DNA from: Larix kaempferi
Taxonomy: Eukaryota; Streptophyta; Pinopsida; Pinales; Pinaceae
NCBI GenBank assembly: GCA_027924585.1
Contig: BSBM01001666.1
Span: 1,439,001 to 1,503,000 of the forward strand
Direction: 5' to 3'
Length of the DNA stretch: 64,000 bases
Part shown: piece by piece, positions 1 through 11,445 of the stretch
Layout of the letters: the number at the start of each line of letters is the position of its first letter
Position numbering within the stretch: position 1 is the stretch's first letter
Notes under the pieces: generated by a model
Told to the model about the DNA's origin: nothing
What the model saw: the letters and a program-made list of their open reading frames with translations, nothing else
Databases searched by the model: none
Program-made: the position numbers and the translations under genes

Positions 1-339
1 GTTACTAACTCCCAGAACCCCTACCTGTCTAGTATGCATATGCCAGCTACCCAGGAAACCTCGAAGTAGGCAATGGATTAACTCCATTACTGAAAAGTGA
101 AAGGTACTGGTACATAGTGCATAGGACATCTCTGATCTGCACTTTAACCTGCTGCTGCACCTAACCCCATATAAATTCCAGAATTGAACTTTCATCCCAC
201 TATTCTCAGCCTTTATCCCAGTACACCTCACTTACTCCTTGCACGGTTCGAAGAAATTGGCAGAAAATTTGTCTAGTAGAGTTTAAAGAAAATTGGAGTT
301 GAGTTAATATCTTGGTTGAATCTTCCCAAGGATATTACA
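1..339 (+). repeat. LTR 1 of tandem element (3' end only)
   Basis: These bases match the ends of the LTRs at 5118-5454 and 10297-10634 almost base for base. The LTR ends in GGATATTACA, followed at once by the primer binding site. The rest of this LTR lies left of the window. Confidence 0.85.
170..176 (+). promoter_or_regulatory. TATA-like box in LTR 1
   Basis: TATAAAT sits about 165 bp before the LTR end. It is preserved at the same place in LTR 2 and LTR 3, as expected for the element's own RNA polymerase II promoter near the U3/R boundary. Transcription start is inferred, not shown. Confidence 0.4.
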
Positions 340-340
340 G

Positions 341-352
341 TGGTATCAGATC
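341..352 (+). other. Primer binding site, internal copy 1
   Basis: TGGTATCAGATC, one base after the LTR end, resembles the plant initiator-Met-type PBS (TGGTATCAGAGC) with small changes. Confidence 0.7.
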
Positions 353-405
353 TCTTTGCTCTACTCATGTGGAAAGAAGACTCTTAATTTAATGAACTTG
401 CAGTC

Positions 406-2488
406 ATGTCAATATTCAGTGAAGAAGACTCTTACTCTGATGATGTTTTTTATGAGCAATATGATGACGAATATGTTGAACCATATGAAGAGGAATCGAC
501 CCCTGTTGGAAATTTCTGTTTGCAGAAAGTTGAATATGATTCCCTTGTTGAACATATGTTTGAAGAGGGCATAGGAAAAGACCTACCTATGGCTAACTGG
601 GATTATGAAGGAATACTCAAAGGAGGGAACCCTAAGAAATCCTATGAGTACTTCATGGAGTACTCTGCCTTGAAGAAGGAGGTTCAGAAGTCCCTGACCT
701 TTAGAGACTATTGTGATTTAGAGATTCAGAGTTTATTCAAAGACCCCTACAATAGTGATAGCAGAAGACGGATTGCACACATGGTTGATGGTGTGTGCAA
801 GGAAATCGAGACAAGATTTTTACCCCTAGGAGCTAAGATGGATAGGAGGGATAAAGATGTGTCCTCACAACCAGGAAAAACCGAGGGAGGAAACCAAGAG
901 CCACCTAGTTCTTCGGGTGGAGAAGAAGTAGGAAAAAATAAAAATGAATTTGCAGCCCTACATATGGATCCATTCCAATCTCAGAAAAAAAGGAATCAAG
1001 AATGAAGTTTCATCAAGGCCATTGGTAGGGCCAAGCATTGCGAGACTGTTTGGTTTTCCTTCAAGAAGGAAGTCCACAAGTTGTGATCTGAGCACCACAT
1101 AATGTGGATAGACATCCATTTTCTTGGAAAGAAATGATCAAGAAGACCTTGTTGCTGCCCCATTACTCCAAGAAGTTAATGAAGAAGGTCAAAGCAAAAC
1201 TGAAGGTCCCGCAGTCAAGCATTCGATTATTGGCAATGTGGAAGGTGAAATCACTCCCAATTTCTTCTTGGGTGATTTCAAGATCATTGCAGAGGAGATG
1301 GTGAAGATTGATGATGGTAGGAAATATTTTGTATCCTATCCAAAAGAAGAACATCAATCAGATCTGAAATCATCATTGGAACTTCAGGTTGAGGTGGAAG
1401 ACAAGCCCGAATCAGCTAGGTGTGAACCTAGGAATTTGGGAAAGAAGCATGCTGCCATTAAAACACCACATGGGGAGGAAATTTGGGCACAAAGGTATGG
1501 CTGCAATTCTGATTTTTGCATGAATTTGTTGCAGCCCAATATGGCAACCACTTCCAGTAAGAATGATGGATTAGAAAATCCTTCTAGTGTAAGAATTCAG
1601 AGTTGGGAGAAGGTTGGATTGCAAGAAGCAGAAGAGGAGGTTCACCAGTTGGAACTTCTTTCCCTGGTTGGACCATTGAAAATGAGTGAGAGAAAAATAA
1701 AATAGGCACTGAAAAACCTCCATGAACTTAATGCTTTGATCTCTCACTGTTGTTGGAGAACTGCATCAATGGAGGAGCAACCCTCTGTTGAAAATTTTGT
1801 GCACATATGGGAAGCGGTAGGAAGCTTAAAAGGAAATTTTTCTCAGTTGCTTTCTGATAGAGATCACTTGCTAGAGCTTGTGAATGTGTACTATAATGCT
1901 GCAATAAGGAATTATGAGGAGATCAGCAAGCTCACTCATATGTTGGAAACCACCCAGGATTCTCTGATTGGTACTCATGGTGCTTGTCAAGAATCTGAGA
2001 ATCAGATTGAGCAGCTTAATGAAAAGTTGCCAGAATCACTTTTTACCTCCTATATTTCACAAAGTCACAATAACATGGAGGAATTATTTCATGTTCCAAG
2101 GAAGGAACCTCATGAGTTGGTGGATCATGAGGAACAATACGTTTGGTATGTGCATAAGGAAGATGTAGACAGAGTTGATAAAAAACAAGCACATGACCTT
2201 TTCCAGAATGAACTTGAGAGGTTCATTGAAGAAAGTCACTCTTCCAAGGAAGAGTCAGATAAGCACACCATAGATGGATCAGCCATCAATGGAGAGGATA
2301 CATCCCCAACTTTAGTGGATGAAATGTTCAAAAGCTAGGCTCACCATCCCTTATTCCCCACTTTACATTCAGCCACAAACTTTGGGAATGAAAATTGGGT
2401 AAAAGGATTCTATTTTTTTGTGTCACGTGATGAGCAGAAAGATCCTAACTTTGAGGTAGATGACATGTTCCTTAATCTGCAGCAATGA
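406..2488 (+). pseudogene. Unrecognised element protein 1, copy 1 (broken)
   Basis: This is copy 1 of the long reading frame of the tandem element. It opens with an ATG at 406. One extra A in the A-run near 984 shifts the frame. TAG stops at about 1703-1705 and 2336-2338 replace sense codons present in copy 2. Undoing those changes by comparison with copy 2 gives a frame of 693 codons ending at TGA 2486-2488. The N-terminal 50 residues are very acidic, rich in Glu, Asp and Tyr. A middle part around residues 60-140 is rich in charged and aromatic residues. A Lys/Ser-rich linker follows, and the C-terminal half is helical and probably coiled coil. I recognise no Gag, zinc-knuckle, protease or envelope motif. 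It could be a very divergent gag or a captured host sequence. Confidence 0.6.
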
Positions 2489-2497
2489 AGTTAGCCC

Positions 2498-3202
2498 GTG
2501 CATGTGTGTGCAGCCGCTTTTGACAAGGAGGCATCAGATCCACACTTACTTTCAACATGTGGGTCATGTGATGGAGTTTGGCACCCTTGGATCAATGGCA
2601 GAGAGTTGAGCCATTGGATGAAGAGGGGAACACCTATGGAGTTCCGTAGAAATCATGAGTTCTCTTTATCTAAATAGGATAGACATATGGATGATCACAT
2701 TCCATATGATTTGGCAAATAAAAGTGTTTGTCCAGCCATTGGTTGGATGTATAGAGACATCACTGAAAGGGAAAACCTAGAAGGTAAGAATCTTATGTTT
2801 TGTTGCAAGAAAATTGTTTTCAACATTGCTGATTTTTATATGATTTGCAAGAAGCAGAAAAGGCATAATTTGCAGCCATCTGATGTCACTCATCCACATA
2901 TGGATTGGGTGAAATATTACTTGATAGACATGAAATCTCCTTGCAAAAATGTTCCTGCTTATGGGCAAGGGAAGGCAGCTAAGCAGGAAAGCAGCCAAGA
3001 TACATTAACGAAACATTTTACTGACAGAAGTTGGCCTATGTGGAGGGAGTCCACATGCTTGGAGTTGATGCTTTGGGATCCCGACATTCATTGGAGTGAC
3101 AGATTGCCAAAGGTGGCAGAAAAATTTTGTTCATTGCTGGTTAACTGCAGATATAGATTACAGTGCAGTTTTCATTTTCCTTCCATAAGTCATTTTTTTT
3201 AA
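2498..3202 (+). pseudogene. Unrecognised element protein 2, copy 1 (broken)
   Basis: The second frame follows protein 1 in the same phase, after TGA-AGT-TAG. The start codon that is ATG in copy 2 is GTG here. An in-frame TAG at 2675-2677 replaces the GAG of copy 2. A 68-bp deletion just before the end (near 3125) replaces the normal C-terminus with unrelated residues. The early part holds a Cys-Gly-Ser-Cys and a Trp-His-Pro-Trp cluster, and a later part has a Cys-Cys-Lys-Lys stretch. No known family is recognised. Confidence 0.5.
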
Positions 3203-3309
3203 GGCCAAATTTAATTTTCAGACTATTCAGTGGATGGGAACAATCATAATCAAAGTGGTGTAGCAGAAGCTTGGTGGAATCCTAGCATTGCTTGAGGACA
3301 AGCAATCTT

Positions 3310-3321
3310 AGGAAGGGAGGA
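3310..3321 (+). other. Polypurine tract before LTR 2
   Basis: AGGAAGGGAGGA lies one base before the TG that opens the middle LTR, where plus-strand priming is expected. The same tract is kept in copy 2. Confidence 0.65.
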
Positions 3322-3322
3322 C

Positions 3323-5454
3323 TGTCATGTCCCCATATTTTGCTATGGTCCATGGGGTAATTTTGGCCTAAATCACCTAGGCAATAATTGTTTAATTAAT
3401 GAGCAAGTATGGAAACTACCTTATGGAAGATGCCTAAGGTTGTATTTGGGAATTAAATGGACAAGGTGGGCCCCCCATGTAGTTACTAACCCCATGACTA
3501 AGTCTAAGTGATTAATTAAATGAGAATTTAATTAATGGGGAAGTTTTGAGGCAATTACTATAGTGGTTAATTAATTCTGAATTAATTAATTAAATTCTAA
3601 AGTATGAATTAATTCTAAGAATTATAATATTTTAAATAATAAATGTTGCTAGTAAATATTAGCAAGTGGTGATGATATTCCTAGTAATTTCGAATTGGTA
3701 AGTGAGCTAAACTTTCCCAAGTGATGGAGTCTTAGAAACGCTAAGAAATCTCATGGAGACAAGTTGACAAGTTGATCCAAGAAGGAAACTTACAAAAAGA
3801 AGGCAATTCAGACAAAAGCATAAAAGAGGAAAGCAATAAAGGAGAAATAAAACAAGAAAAGCTGTAAGAAAAGATTTAGCAACATCTAGAAATATTCCTA
3901 AGGGCGCACTTGCTAATTTGAGTGAGGAAAGACAAAAAAAATGGCAAGTTTTTCTAGTCAGAAGTTTCTATTTTCCACAAGGAGGGAGCCCTTACTCATC
4001 CACACGTGTGGATGGATTTGGTAATAAGCTACTTCAACTATTTATTGATTTTTGCAACTTCATATTGGAACTTTTGTCATTTGCAAATTTGGTTTGAGAG
4101 CTCTGAGCCTCTCTAGTTGAGTGTTGTGCCTCAACAAGTTTGCTTGGGTGATGTGCCCCAAGACTTTGTGAGATATCTAAGAGTGTTGTGCGGGTCCAAA
4201 AAGTTATATTATAGCCAATAAGATCCAGTACAGTTCATCCATGGAGTCTTAATATCATACTGAGGAGGAGGCCACTTTTGCAGAAGAATTGCGGCTAGTT
4301 TTGGAGGAGGATCATTAGCAGAAGAAGATAGTTGCAGAGGAGCATGCCCAGGACCTCCAGTGAGATCTAGAAGTTGTTATCAGCATATATCATAGGCTTC
4401 CATGTCCAGAGTTCGAATTCAGACCTGATCTCCCATTCCTCTCATTGCTCCAGTTCGTCCAGCTAAATTTGGAGGCGTTTCCCCTGATGGAGACATCTAT
4501 TTGAAGGAGGACGTAGCAGTGAAGTCTATCAGTAGAAGAAGTAGCCAAATCATACCTATTATCCATATAGGTTCTGATCATTACATCAAGAACAGATCTA
4601 CTGTAAAAATCCTTCTCTCTATTCATCTTCTCCACCAATGTAATGCAATTTATAGCCAGTGAGGCACTATGTTTTGAGAAAGGAGCCACTGAAATAAAAA
4701 GAAGAGTTCTGTTATGTCTATTTCGACTCATTTCTGTTGTTAATATGATATCAGAGCTACATAACCTTTCAGAACAGAAAAATCAGTTAATGGAAGTCAT
4801 TTGTCAAGTTAAATTCCAAGACTAGCTCATTGAGAGGTTTTTCTAAACTAGTTTCATTGTTTTCTTTATAAAATGAAATTTGTACATCCATTCAACCTCT
4901 TGTTTGTTGCAGTAGGTTAATGACTCAATATATTAACCATATCACCCCTTAAAACAAGAATCTGGAAGCTCCTGCCTTATGTTTGGGAAGCCACCAAAAT
5001 TCCTAGCCCGACAATCCCCGCTAAGCACCTGTCACACAAATCTTTCCAAAATTTGTCCAACCTGCTCCAGAATCCTCCTGAACATATCCAGCCACCATTG
5101 GACTAATATATACACTGTTACTAACTCCCAAAACCCCTACCTGTCTAGTATGCATATGCCAGCTACCCAAGAAGCGTCGAAGTAGGCAATGGATTAACTC
5201 CATTACTGAAAAGTGAAAGGTACTGGTACATGGTGCATAGGACATCTCTGATCTGCACTTTGACCTAGTGCTGCACCTAACCCCATATAAATTCCAGAAT
5301 TGAACTTTCATCCCACTATTCTCAGCCTTTAGCCCAGTACACCTCACTTACTCCTTGCACGGTTCGAAGAAATTGGCAGAAATTTGTCTAGTAGAGTTTA
5401 AAGAAAATTGGAGTTGAGTTAATATCTTGGTTGAATATTCCCAAGGATATTACA
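3323..5454 (+). repeat. LTR 2 of tandem element (complete, shared)
   Basis: A complete 2132-bp LTR. It begins TGTCATGTCCCC and ends GGATATTACA, so the ends carry the usual TG...CA with a short inverted repeat. It serves as the 3' LTR of internal copy 1 and the 5' LTR of internal copy 2. It contains an AT-rich block with TTAATTAATT runs around 3510-3650, a TATA-like box at 5286 and a PBS-like motif at 4746. No coding sequence inside it is credible. Confidence 0.85.
5286..5292 (+). promoter_or_regulatory. TATA-like box in LTR 2
   Basis: TATAAAT at the position conserved among the three LTRs (also 10465-10471 in LTR 3). It is the probable promoter of the second unit. Confidence 0.4.
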
Positions 5455-5455
5455 G

Positions 5456-5467
5456 TGGTATCAAATC
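5456..5467 (+). other. Primer binding site, internal copy 2
   Basis: TGGTATCAAATC follows the end of LTR 2. It is the same site as in copy 1 with one further change. Confidence 0.65.
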
Positions 5468-5520
5468 TCTTTCCTCTAATCCTATGGAAAGAATACTCTT
5501 AATTTAATGAACTTGCAATC

Positions 5521-7601
5521 GTGTCAATATTCATTGAAGAAGACTCTTACTCTGATGATGTTTTTTATGAGCAATATGATGACGAATATGTTGAACCATA
5601 TGAAGAGGAATCGAACCCTATTGGAAATTTCTGTTTGCAGAAAGTTGAATATGATTCCCTTGTTGAAAATATGTTTGAAGATGGCATAGGAAAAGACCTA
5701 CCTATGGCTAACTGGGATTATGAAGGAATACTCAAAGGAGGGAACCCTAAGAAATCCTATGAGTACTTCATGGAGTACTCTGCCTTGAAGAAGGAGGTTC
5801 AGAAGTCCCTGACCTTTAGAGACTATTGTGATTTAGAGATTCAGAGTTTATTCAAAGACCCCTACAATAGTGATAGCAGAAGAAGGATTGCACACATGGT
5901 TGATGGTGTGTGCAAGGAAATCGAGCCAAGATTTTTACCCCTAGGAGCTAAGATGGATAGGAGGGATAAAGATGTGTCCTCACAACCAGGAAAAACCAAG
6001 GGAGGAAACCAAGAGCCACCTAGTTCTTCGGGTGGAGAAGAAGTAGGAAAAAATAAAAATGAATTTGCAGCCCTACATATGGATCCATCCCAATCTCAGA
6101 AAAAAGGAATCAAGAAGGATGTTTCATCAAGGCCATTGGCAAGGCGAAGCATTGCGAGACTATTTGGTTTTCCTTCAAGAAGGAAGTCCACAGGTTGTGA
6201 TCTGAGCACCACACAATGTGGAGAGACATCCAGTTTCTTGGAAAGAAATGATCAAGAAGACCTTGTTGCTGCCCCATTACTCCAAGAAGTTAATGAAGAA
6301 GGTCAAAGCACAACTGAAGGTCCAGCAGTCAAGCATTCGATTGTTGGCAATGTGGAAGGTGAAATCACTCCCAATTTCTTCTTGGGTGATTTCAAGATCA
6401 GTGCAGAAGAGATGGTGAAGATTGGTGATGGTAGGAAATCTTTTGTATCCTATCCAAAATAAGAACATCAATCAGATCTGAAATCATCATTGGAACTTCA
6501 GGTTGAGGTGGAAGACAAGCCCGAATCAACTGGGTGTGAACCTAGGAATTTGGGAAAGAAGCATGCTGCCATTAAAACACCACATGAGGAGGAAATTTGG
6601 GCACAAAGGTATGGCTGCAATTCTGATTTTTGCATGCCTTTGTTGCAGCCCAATATGGCAGCCACTTCCAGTAAGAATGATGGATTAGAAAAGCCTTCTA
6701 GTGTCAGAATTCAAAGTTGGGAGAAGGTTGAATTGCAAGAAGCAGAAGAGGAGGTTCACCAGTTGGAACTTCTTTCCTTGGTTGGACCATTGAAAATGAG
6801 TGAGAGAAAAATCAAAGAGGCACTGAAAAACCTCCATGAACTTAATGCTTTGATCTCTCACTGTTGTTGGAGAACTGCATCAATGGAGGAGCAACCCTCT
6901 GTTGAAAATTTTGTGCACATATGGGAAGCGGTAGGAAGCCTAAAAGGAAAATTTTCTCAATTGCTTTCTGATAGAGATCACTTGCTGGAGATTGTGAATG
7001 TGTACTATAATGCTACAATAAGGAATGATGAGGATATCATCAAGCTCACTCATATGTTGGAAACCACCCAGGATTCTCTGATTGGTACTCATGGTGCTTG
7101 TCAAGAATCTGAGAATCAGATTGAGCAGCTTAATGAAAAGTTGCCAGAATCACTTTTTACCTCCTATATTTCACAAAGTCACAATAACATGGAGGAATTA
7201 TTTCTTGTTCCAAGGGAGGAACCTCATGAGTTGGTGGATCATGAGGAACAATATGTTTGGTATGTGCATAAGGAAGATGTAGACAGAGTTGATAAAAAAC
7301 AAGCACATGACCTTTTCCAGAATGAACTTGAGAGGTTCATTGAAGAAAGTCACTCTTCCAAGGAAGAGTCAAATGAGCACACCATAGATGGATCAGCATC
7401 AATGGAGAGGATACATCCCCAACTTTAGTGGATGAAATTTTCAGAATAAAGGCTCACCATCCCTTATTCCCCACTTCACATTCAGCCACAAACTTTGGGA
7501 ATGAAAATTGGGTAAAAGGATTCTATTTTTTTGTGTCACGTGATGAGCAGAAAGATCCTAACTTTGAGGTAGATGACATGTTCCTTAATCTGCAACAATG
7601 A
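5521..7601 (+). pseudogene. Unrecognised element protein 1, copy 2 (better preserved)
   Basis: Copy 2 of the long frame. The initiator is GTG at 5521 where copy 1 has ATG. The frame runs to a TAA at 6460-6462, where copy 1 has GAA, then continues in the same phase to about 7395. There one missing C (GCATCA against GCCATCA in copy 1) shifts it; the corrected frame continues to TGA 7599-7601. Nearly all differences between copies are substitutions, so a long protein was probably maintained before the element amplified. The visible architecture is an acidic N-terminus, a charged and aromatic domain, a Lys/Ser linker with two Pro/Ser patches, then a helical region with heptad-like Leu spacing (about 6780-7150), then an acidic tail. 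No function can be assigned. Confidence 0.65.
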
Positions 7602-7610
7602 AGTTAGCCC

Positions 7611-8294
7611 ATGCATGTGTGTGCAGCCGCTTTTGACAAGGAGGCATCAGATCCACACTTATTTTCAATATGTGGGTCATGTGATGGAGTTTGGCACCCT
7701 TAGATCAATGGCAGAGAGTTGAGCCATTGGATGAAGAGGGGAACACCTATGGAGTTTCGTAGAAATCATGAGTTCTCTTTATCTAAAGAGGATAGACATA
7801 TGGATGATCACATTCCATATGATTTAGCAAATAAAGGTGTTTTTCCAGCCATTGGTTGGATGGATAGAGACATCACTGAAATGAAAAACCTAGAAGGTAA
7901 GAATCTTATGTTTTGTTGCAAGAAAATTGTTTTCAACATTGCTGATTTTTATATGATTTGCAAGAAGCAGAAAAGGCATAATTTGCAGCCATCTTATGTC
8001 ACTCATTCACATATGGATTGGGTGAAAGATTACCTGACAGACATGAAATCTCCTTGCAAAAATGTTCCTGCTTATGGGCAAGGGAAGGCAACTAAGCAGG
8101 AAAGTAGCCAAGATACATTAATGGAACATTTTACTAACAGAAGTTGGCCTATGTGGAGGGAGTCCACATGCTTGGAGTTGATGCTTTGGGATCCCGACAT
8201 TCATTGGAGTGACAGATTGCCAAAGGTGGCAGAAAAATTTTGGTCCTTGCAGGAGAAACGGTGGGATCCAGGAATTCTACTCAAGTTATTTTAA
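7611..8294 (+). pseudogene. Unrecognised element protein 2, copy 2
   Basis: A frame of 227 codons starting at ATG 7611, nine bases after the TGA of protein 1 and in the same phase. A TAG at 7701-7703 replaces the TGG of copy 1 and is the only visible break. The C-terminus, lost in copy 1, is intact here and contains a Lys-Arg-Trp-Asp-Pro-Gly stretch. The protein is rich in Trp, His, Cys and Lys. A Cys-x2-Cys pair near residue 26 and a Cys-Cys pair near residue 100 could bind metal, but the spacing fits no family I know. It does not look like protease, integrase, RT or RNase H. Confidence 0.55.
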
Positions 8295-8490
8295 CTAGGT
8301 TGAAAATTTTGTTCATTGCTGGTTAACTGCAGATATAGATTACAGTGCAGTTTTCATTTTCCTTCCATAAGTCATTTTTTTAAGGCCAAATTTAATTTTC
8401 AGACTGTTCAGTGGATGGGAACAATCATAATCAGAGTGGTGCAGCAGAAGCTTGGTGGAATCCTGACATTGCTTGAGGACAAGCAATCTT

Positions 8491-8502
8491 AGGAAGGGAG
8501 GA
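8491..8502 (+). other. Polypurine tract before LTR 3
   Basis: AGGAAGGGAGGA, identical to the tract of copy 1, one base before the LTR start at 8504. Confidence 0.65.
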
Positions 8503-8503
8503 C

Positions 8504-10634
8504 TATCATGTCCCCATATTTTGGTATGGTCCATGGGGTAATTTTGGCCTAAGTCACCTAGGCAATAATTGTTTAATTAATGAGCAAGTATGGAAAATAC
8601 CTTATGGAAGATGCCTAAGGTTGTATTTGGGAATTAAATGGACAAGGTGGGCCCCCCATGTAGTTATTAACCCCATGACTAAGTCTGAGTGATTAATTAA
8701 ATGAGAATTTAATTAATGGGAAAGTTTTGAGGCAATTACTATAGTGGTTAATTAATTCTGAATTAATTAATTAAATTATGAAGTCTAAATTAATTCTGAG
8801 AATTATAATATTTTAAATAATAAATGTTTCTAATAAATATTAACAAGTGGTGATGATATTCCTAGTAATTTCGAATTGGTAAGTGAGCTAAACTTGCCCA
8901 AGTGATGGAGTCTCAGAAAAGCTAAGGAATCTCATGGAGACAAGTTGGCAAGTTGATCCAAGAAGGAAACTTACAAAAAGAAGGCAATTCAGACAAAAGC
9001 AAAAAAGAGGAAAGCAATAAAGGAGAAAGAAAACAAGAAAAGCTGTAAGAAAAGATTTAGCAACATCCAGAAATATTCCTAAGGGCGCACTTGCTAGTTT
9101 GAGTGAGGAAAGACAAAAAAATGGCAAGTTTTTCTAGTCAGAAGTTTCTATTTTCCACAAGGAGGGCGCCCTTACTCATCTACACGTGTGGATGGCTTTG
9201 GTAACAAGCTACTCCAGCTATTTATTGATTTTTGCAACTTCATCTAGGAATTTTTGTCATTTGCAAATTTGGTTTGAGAGCTCTGAGCCTCTCTAGTTGA
9301 GTGTTGTGCCTCAACAAGTTTGCTTGGGTGATGTGCGCCAAGACTTTGTGAGATATCTAAGAGTGTTGTGCAGGTCCAGTAAGTTATATTACAGCCAGTA
9401 AGCTCCAGTACAGTTCTACCATGGAGTCTTAATATTAGACTGAGGAGGAGGCCACTTTTGGAGAAGAACTGCAGCTAGTTTTGGAGGAGGATCATTAGCA
9501 GAAGAAGATAGTTGTAGAGGAGCATGCCCAAGACCTCCAGTGAGATATAGAAGTTTTTATAAGCATATATCATAGGCTACCATGTCTAGAGGTCGAATTC
9601 AGACCTGATCTCCCATTCCTCTCATTGCTCCAGTTCGTCCAGCTAAATTTGGAGGCATTTCCCCTGATGGAGACATCTATTTGAAGGAGGACGTACCAGT
9701 GAATTATATCAGCAAAAGGAGCAGCCAAATCATACCTATTATCCATATAGGTTCTGACATTACATCAAGAATATATCTACTATAAAAATCCTTCTCTCTA
9801 TTCATCTTCTCCACCAATGTAATGCAATTTATAGCCTATGAGGCACTATGTTTTGAGAAAGGAGCCACTGAAATAAAAAGAAGAGTTTTGTTATGTATAT
9901 TTCGACTCATTTCTATTTTTAATATGATATCAGAGCTGCATAACCTTTCAGAACAGAAAAATCAGTTAATGGAAGTCATTTGTCAAGTTAAATTCTAAGA
10001 CTAGCTCATTGAGATGTTTTTCTAGACTAGTTCCATTGTTTTCTTTATAAAATGCAATCTGTGAATCCATTCAACCTCCCTTTTGTTGTAGTAGGTTAAT
10101 AACTCAATATATTAACCATATCACCCCTTAAAACCAGAATCTGGAAGCTTCTGCCTTATGTTTGGGAAGCCAGCAAAATTCCTAGCCCGACAATCCCCGC
10201 TAAGCACCTGTCACACAAATCTTTCCAAAATTTGTCCAACCTGCTCCATAATCCTCCTGAACATATCCATCCACCATTCGACTAATATATACACTGTTAC
10301 TAACTCCCAGAACCCCTACCTGTCTAGTATTCATATGCCAGCTACCCAGGAAGCCTCGAAGTAGGCAATGGATTAACTCCATTGCTGAAAAGTGAAAGGT
10401 ACTGGTACATGGTGCATAGGACATATCCGATCTGCACTTTGAACTGCGGCTACACCTAACCCCATATAAATTCCAGAATTGAACTTTCATCCTACTATTC
10501 TCAGCCTTTAGCCCAGTACACCTCACTTACTCCTTGCACGGTTCGAAGAAATTGGCAAAAAATTTGTCTAGTAGAGTTTAAAGAAAATTGGAGTTGAGTT
10601 AATATCTTGGTTGAATCTTCCCAGGGATATTACA
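8504..10634 (+). repeat. LTR 3 of tandem element (complete)
   Basis: A 2131-bp LTR aligned along its whole length with LTR 2. Its first two bases have changed from TG to TA. It ends in GGGATATTACA. The sequence to its right no longer matches the element. Confidence 0.85.
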
Positions 10635-11445
10635 ATAAGTTACTTGAAACTAATAATTAGAGAGTACAAATTTATTAATACCAACACAAGACAAAATTTG
10701 AGATACACAACAACATTTAGGAAGGTCTACTCATTCCCATTATATTAGATTACATTACATGCAATGGAAATATTCTTAGGACAACTAATCCCACCACCAA
10801 CTCTCACGACCTCATTTCCTATTATAGAATTTACAAGACATCATGCATCAATACTCTACACATAGTTTACAAATTAGGACTTCTCTTCACAACTTTCATG
10901 TAAATTGCTTTCACATACACCTTGTGCTTCTTACTCTTCCTCTTCTAGAAACTGATCATTCAAATGCCAATCCTTCTTCAACAACAACCAATCTTTAGTA
11001 CTAATTGTTTCCCTCTCTTGAGATCCAACTGGTCGTTTCTCAAAGCTAACTTCTTCTCCATTTGATTCAACCTATTTTATCCCGAGGCCAACCTCTTTTA
11101 GAGCTAAACTGATATTCTCCTTACTGCATAGCTTTATTGTCATCACCTTCATTCCTTGTGCTTCCAACTACTTCAGCTAATTGTCGGTGACATTTCAAAT
11201 TCATCCTTTCTTGGCTTGAATTCGATACCACATTGACACCATTCAAATTCCCATGCTTGACTCTTCTTCTTCCCTTGTGTGCATAGTTGTCTACCTTCCT
11301 GCACAGTCACAACTTTGCACCAATATTTATGCTGCACACAAAATTATCCCTTGCACCTCCAAAATCGTTTCTTTTCATATGCATGTACTTCACAACTCAT
11401 TATTTGCATTGTTGCATACAAACACACAACTAGATGGTTGATAAA
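10635..11445 (-). repeat. Diverged direct repeat, probable 3' LTR of gypsy element G
   Basis: This stretch aligns in the same orientation with about 42290-42925, for example around ATTACATTACATGCAATGG and in the blocks ending in a run of ACACAACTA. The two copies bracket the minus-strand gypsy coding remnants, so they are most simply read as G's LTRs. Identity is low and indels are common, so the element is old. The left end is cut by the tandem element at 10635; the right end is not resolved. Confidence 0.45.

Larger units (their letters stand above)
1..10634 (+). mobile_element. Tandem non-autonomous LTR retrotransposon (LTR-INT-LTR-INT-LTR)
   Basis: Three copies of one LTR alternate with two copies of one internal region. 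The first LTR is cut by the window edge. Each internal region starts with a tRNA-Met-type primer binding site and ends with a purine tract next to the following LTR. The LTRs are 2132 and 2131 bp where complete, and the internal regions are 2981 and 3049 bp. No protease, integrase, reverse transcriptase or RNase H motif is visible in either internal region, so the element is non-autonomous, like a large retrotransposon derivative. Unlike typical ones it keeps a long two-part coding module. The shared middle LTR is what unequal recombination between the LTRs of two copies produces. The flank after the last LTR begins ATAAG; the matching left target site lies outside the window. Confidence 0.85.

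Noticed and set aside
2400-2520. Small intron joining proteins 1 and 2 of the tandem element (GT at 2455, CAG at 2515)
   Set aside because: The splice would join the frames out of phase, so readthrough or separate initiation is the better reading.
4390-5347. Open frames inside LTR 2 on both strands
   Set aside because: They overlap U3/R/U5 sequence, differ between LTR copies and have no start or domain support.
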